From assembly GCA_902464485.1 (NCBI GenBank), contig CABQJJ010000044.1, positions 1 to 13,360 of the forward strand: a DNA stretch of 13,360 nucleotides. Direction: 5' to 3'. The position numbers and the translations under genes were made by a program. The DNA is from an uncultured Collinsella sp. Lineage in GTDB: Bacteria; Actinomycetota; Coriobacteriia; Coriobacteriales; Coriobacteriaceae. Position 1 is the stretch's first letter. Each line of letters starts with the position of its first letter. The notes below the pieces were generated by a model that did no database searches, had not been told where the DNA came from, and saw only the letters and a list, made by a program, of their open reading frames with translations. This document shows, piece by piece, positions 13,299 to 13,360 of the stretch.

Positions 13299-13360
13299 AG
13301 TCATCCGACGGCTCGGTGCCGTCCACCGGTCAGCGGCGCCCTGGCCTCCCACGGGCTGGC
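13299..13360 (-). other. Unassigned 3' end of a minus-strand transcript
   Basis: The last 62 nt lie upstream of the terminator on the minus strand. They contain a perfect hairpin, GACGGC-ACCGA-GCCGTC (13323-13307). All three minus-strand frames reach a stop before the terminator, so this may be the end of a protein gene or of a structured RNA. Too little is visible to decide. Confidence 0.3.

Noticed and set aside
1..13360. CRISPR arrays, tRNA or rRNA genes, phage or toxin-antitoxin genes
   Set aside because: No regularly spaced direct repeats, no cloverleaf with a CCA end, no rRNA-like stretch, and no integrase, transposase or toxin motif was seen in any frame.

Overview
The window looks like a moderately GC-rich chromosomal segment of a Coriobacteriia actinobacterium, most likely a Collinsella from the gut. 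This is inferred from the protein sequences, the codon bias, the SD-type ribosome binding sites and the tilS-hpt-ftsH order; no database was searched. There are twelve main protein genes (one cut by the left edge), one doubtful short leader ORF, no tRNA or rRNA, no CRISPR array and no transposase.

Layout. (1) Bases 1-2478, minus strand: an amino-acid ABC importer operon read right to left, as substrate-binding lipoprotein, permease, then ATPase (partial). Both gene junctions carry a nested palindrome with an almost identical 44-45 nt core. (2) 2479-2827: a divergent intergenic region with the importer promoter, CACTTTA operator-like repeats and a 147-nt structure with perfect 39-bp inverted arms. 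(3) 2828-4276, plus: an Fe-S RlmC/RlmD-type rRNA uracil-5-methyltransferase with a long basic N-terminal tail, convergent with (4) a PHP-domain hydrolase (4355-5176, minus) across a shared terminator. (5) 5336-6526, minus: a class I/II PLP aminotransferase. (6) 6582-6645: a 26-bp perfect inverted repeat with a GGGGACAGAC motif, resembling a REP sequence. (7) 6703-11080, minus: the housekeeping cluster tilS-hpt-ftsH. (8) 11129-11938, plus: a YycJ/WalJ-like metallo-beta-lactamase-fold protein, convergent with (9) a small heat-shock protein (12021-12452, minus). (10) 12730-13197, plus: an unrecognised 155-aa protein with a C-terminal membrane anchor. (11) 13198-13360: a terminator oriented for a minus-strand transcript that enters from beyond the right edge.

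Functionally this is mostly core metabolism and quality control: amino-acid uptake and transamination, rRNA methylation, tRNA-Ile lysidine formation, purine salvage, and membrane proteolysis and chaperoning. The least explained content is non-coding: the three nested palindromes and the GGGGACAGAC palindrome. They sit between genes, are too elaborate for ordinary terminators, and two of them share a core while their arms differ.
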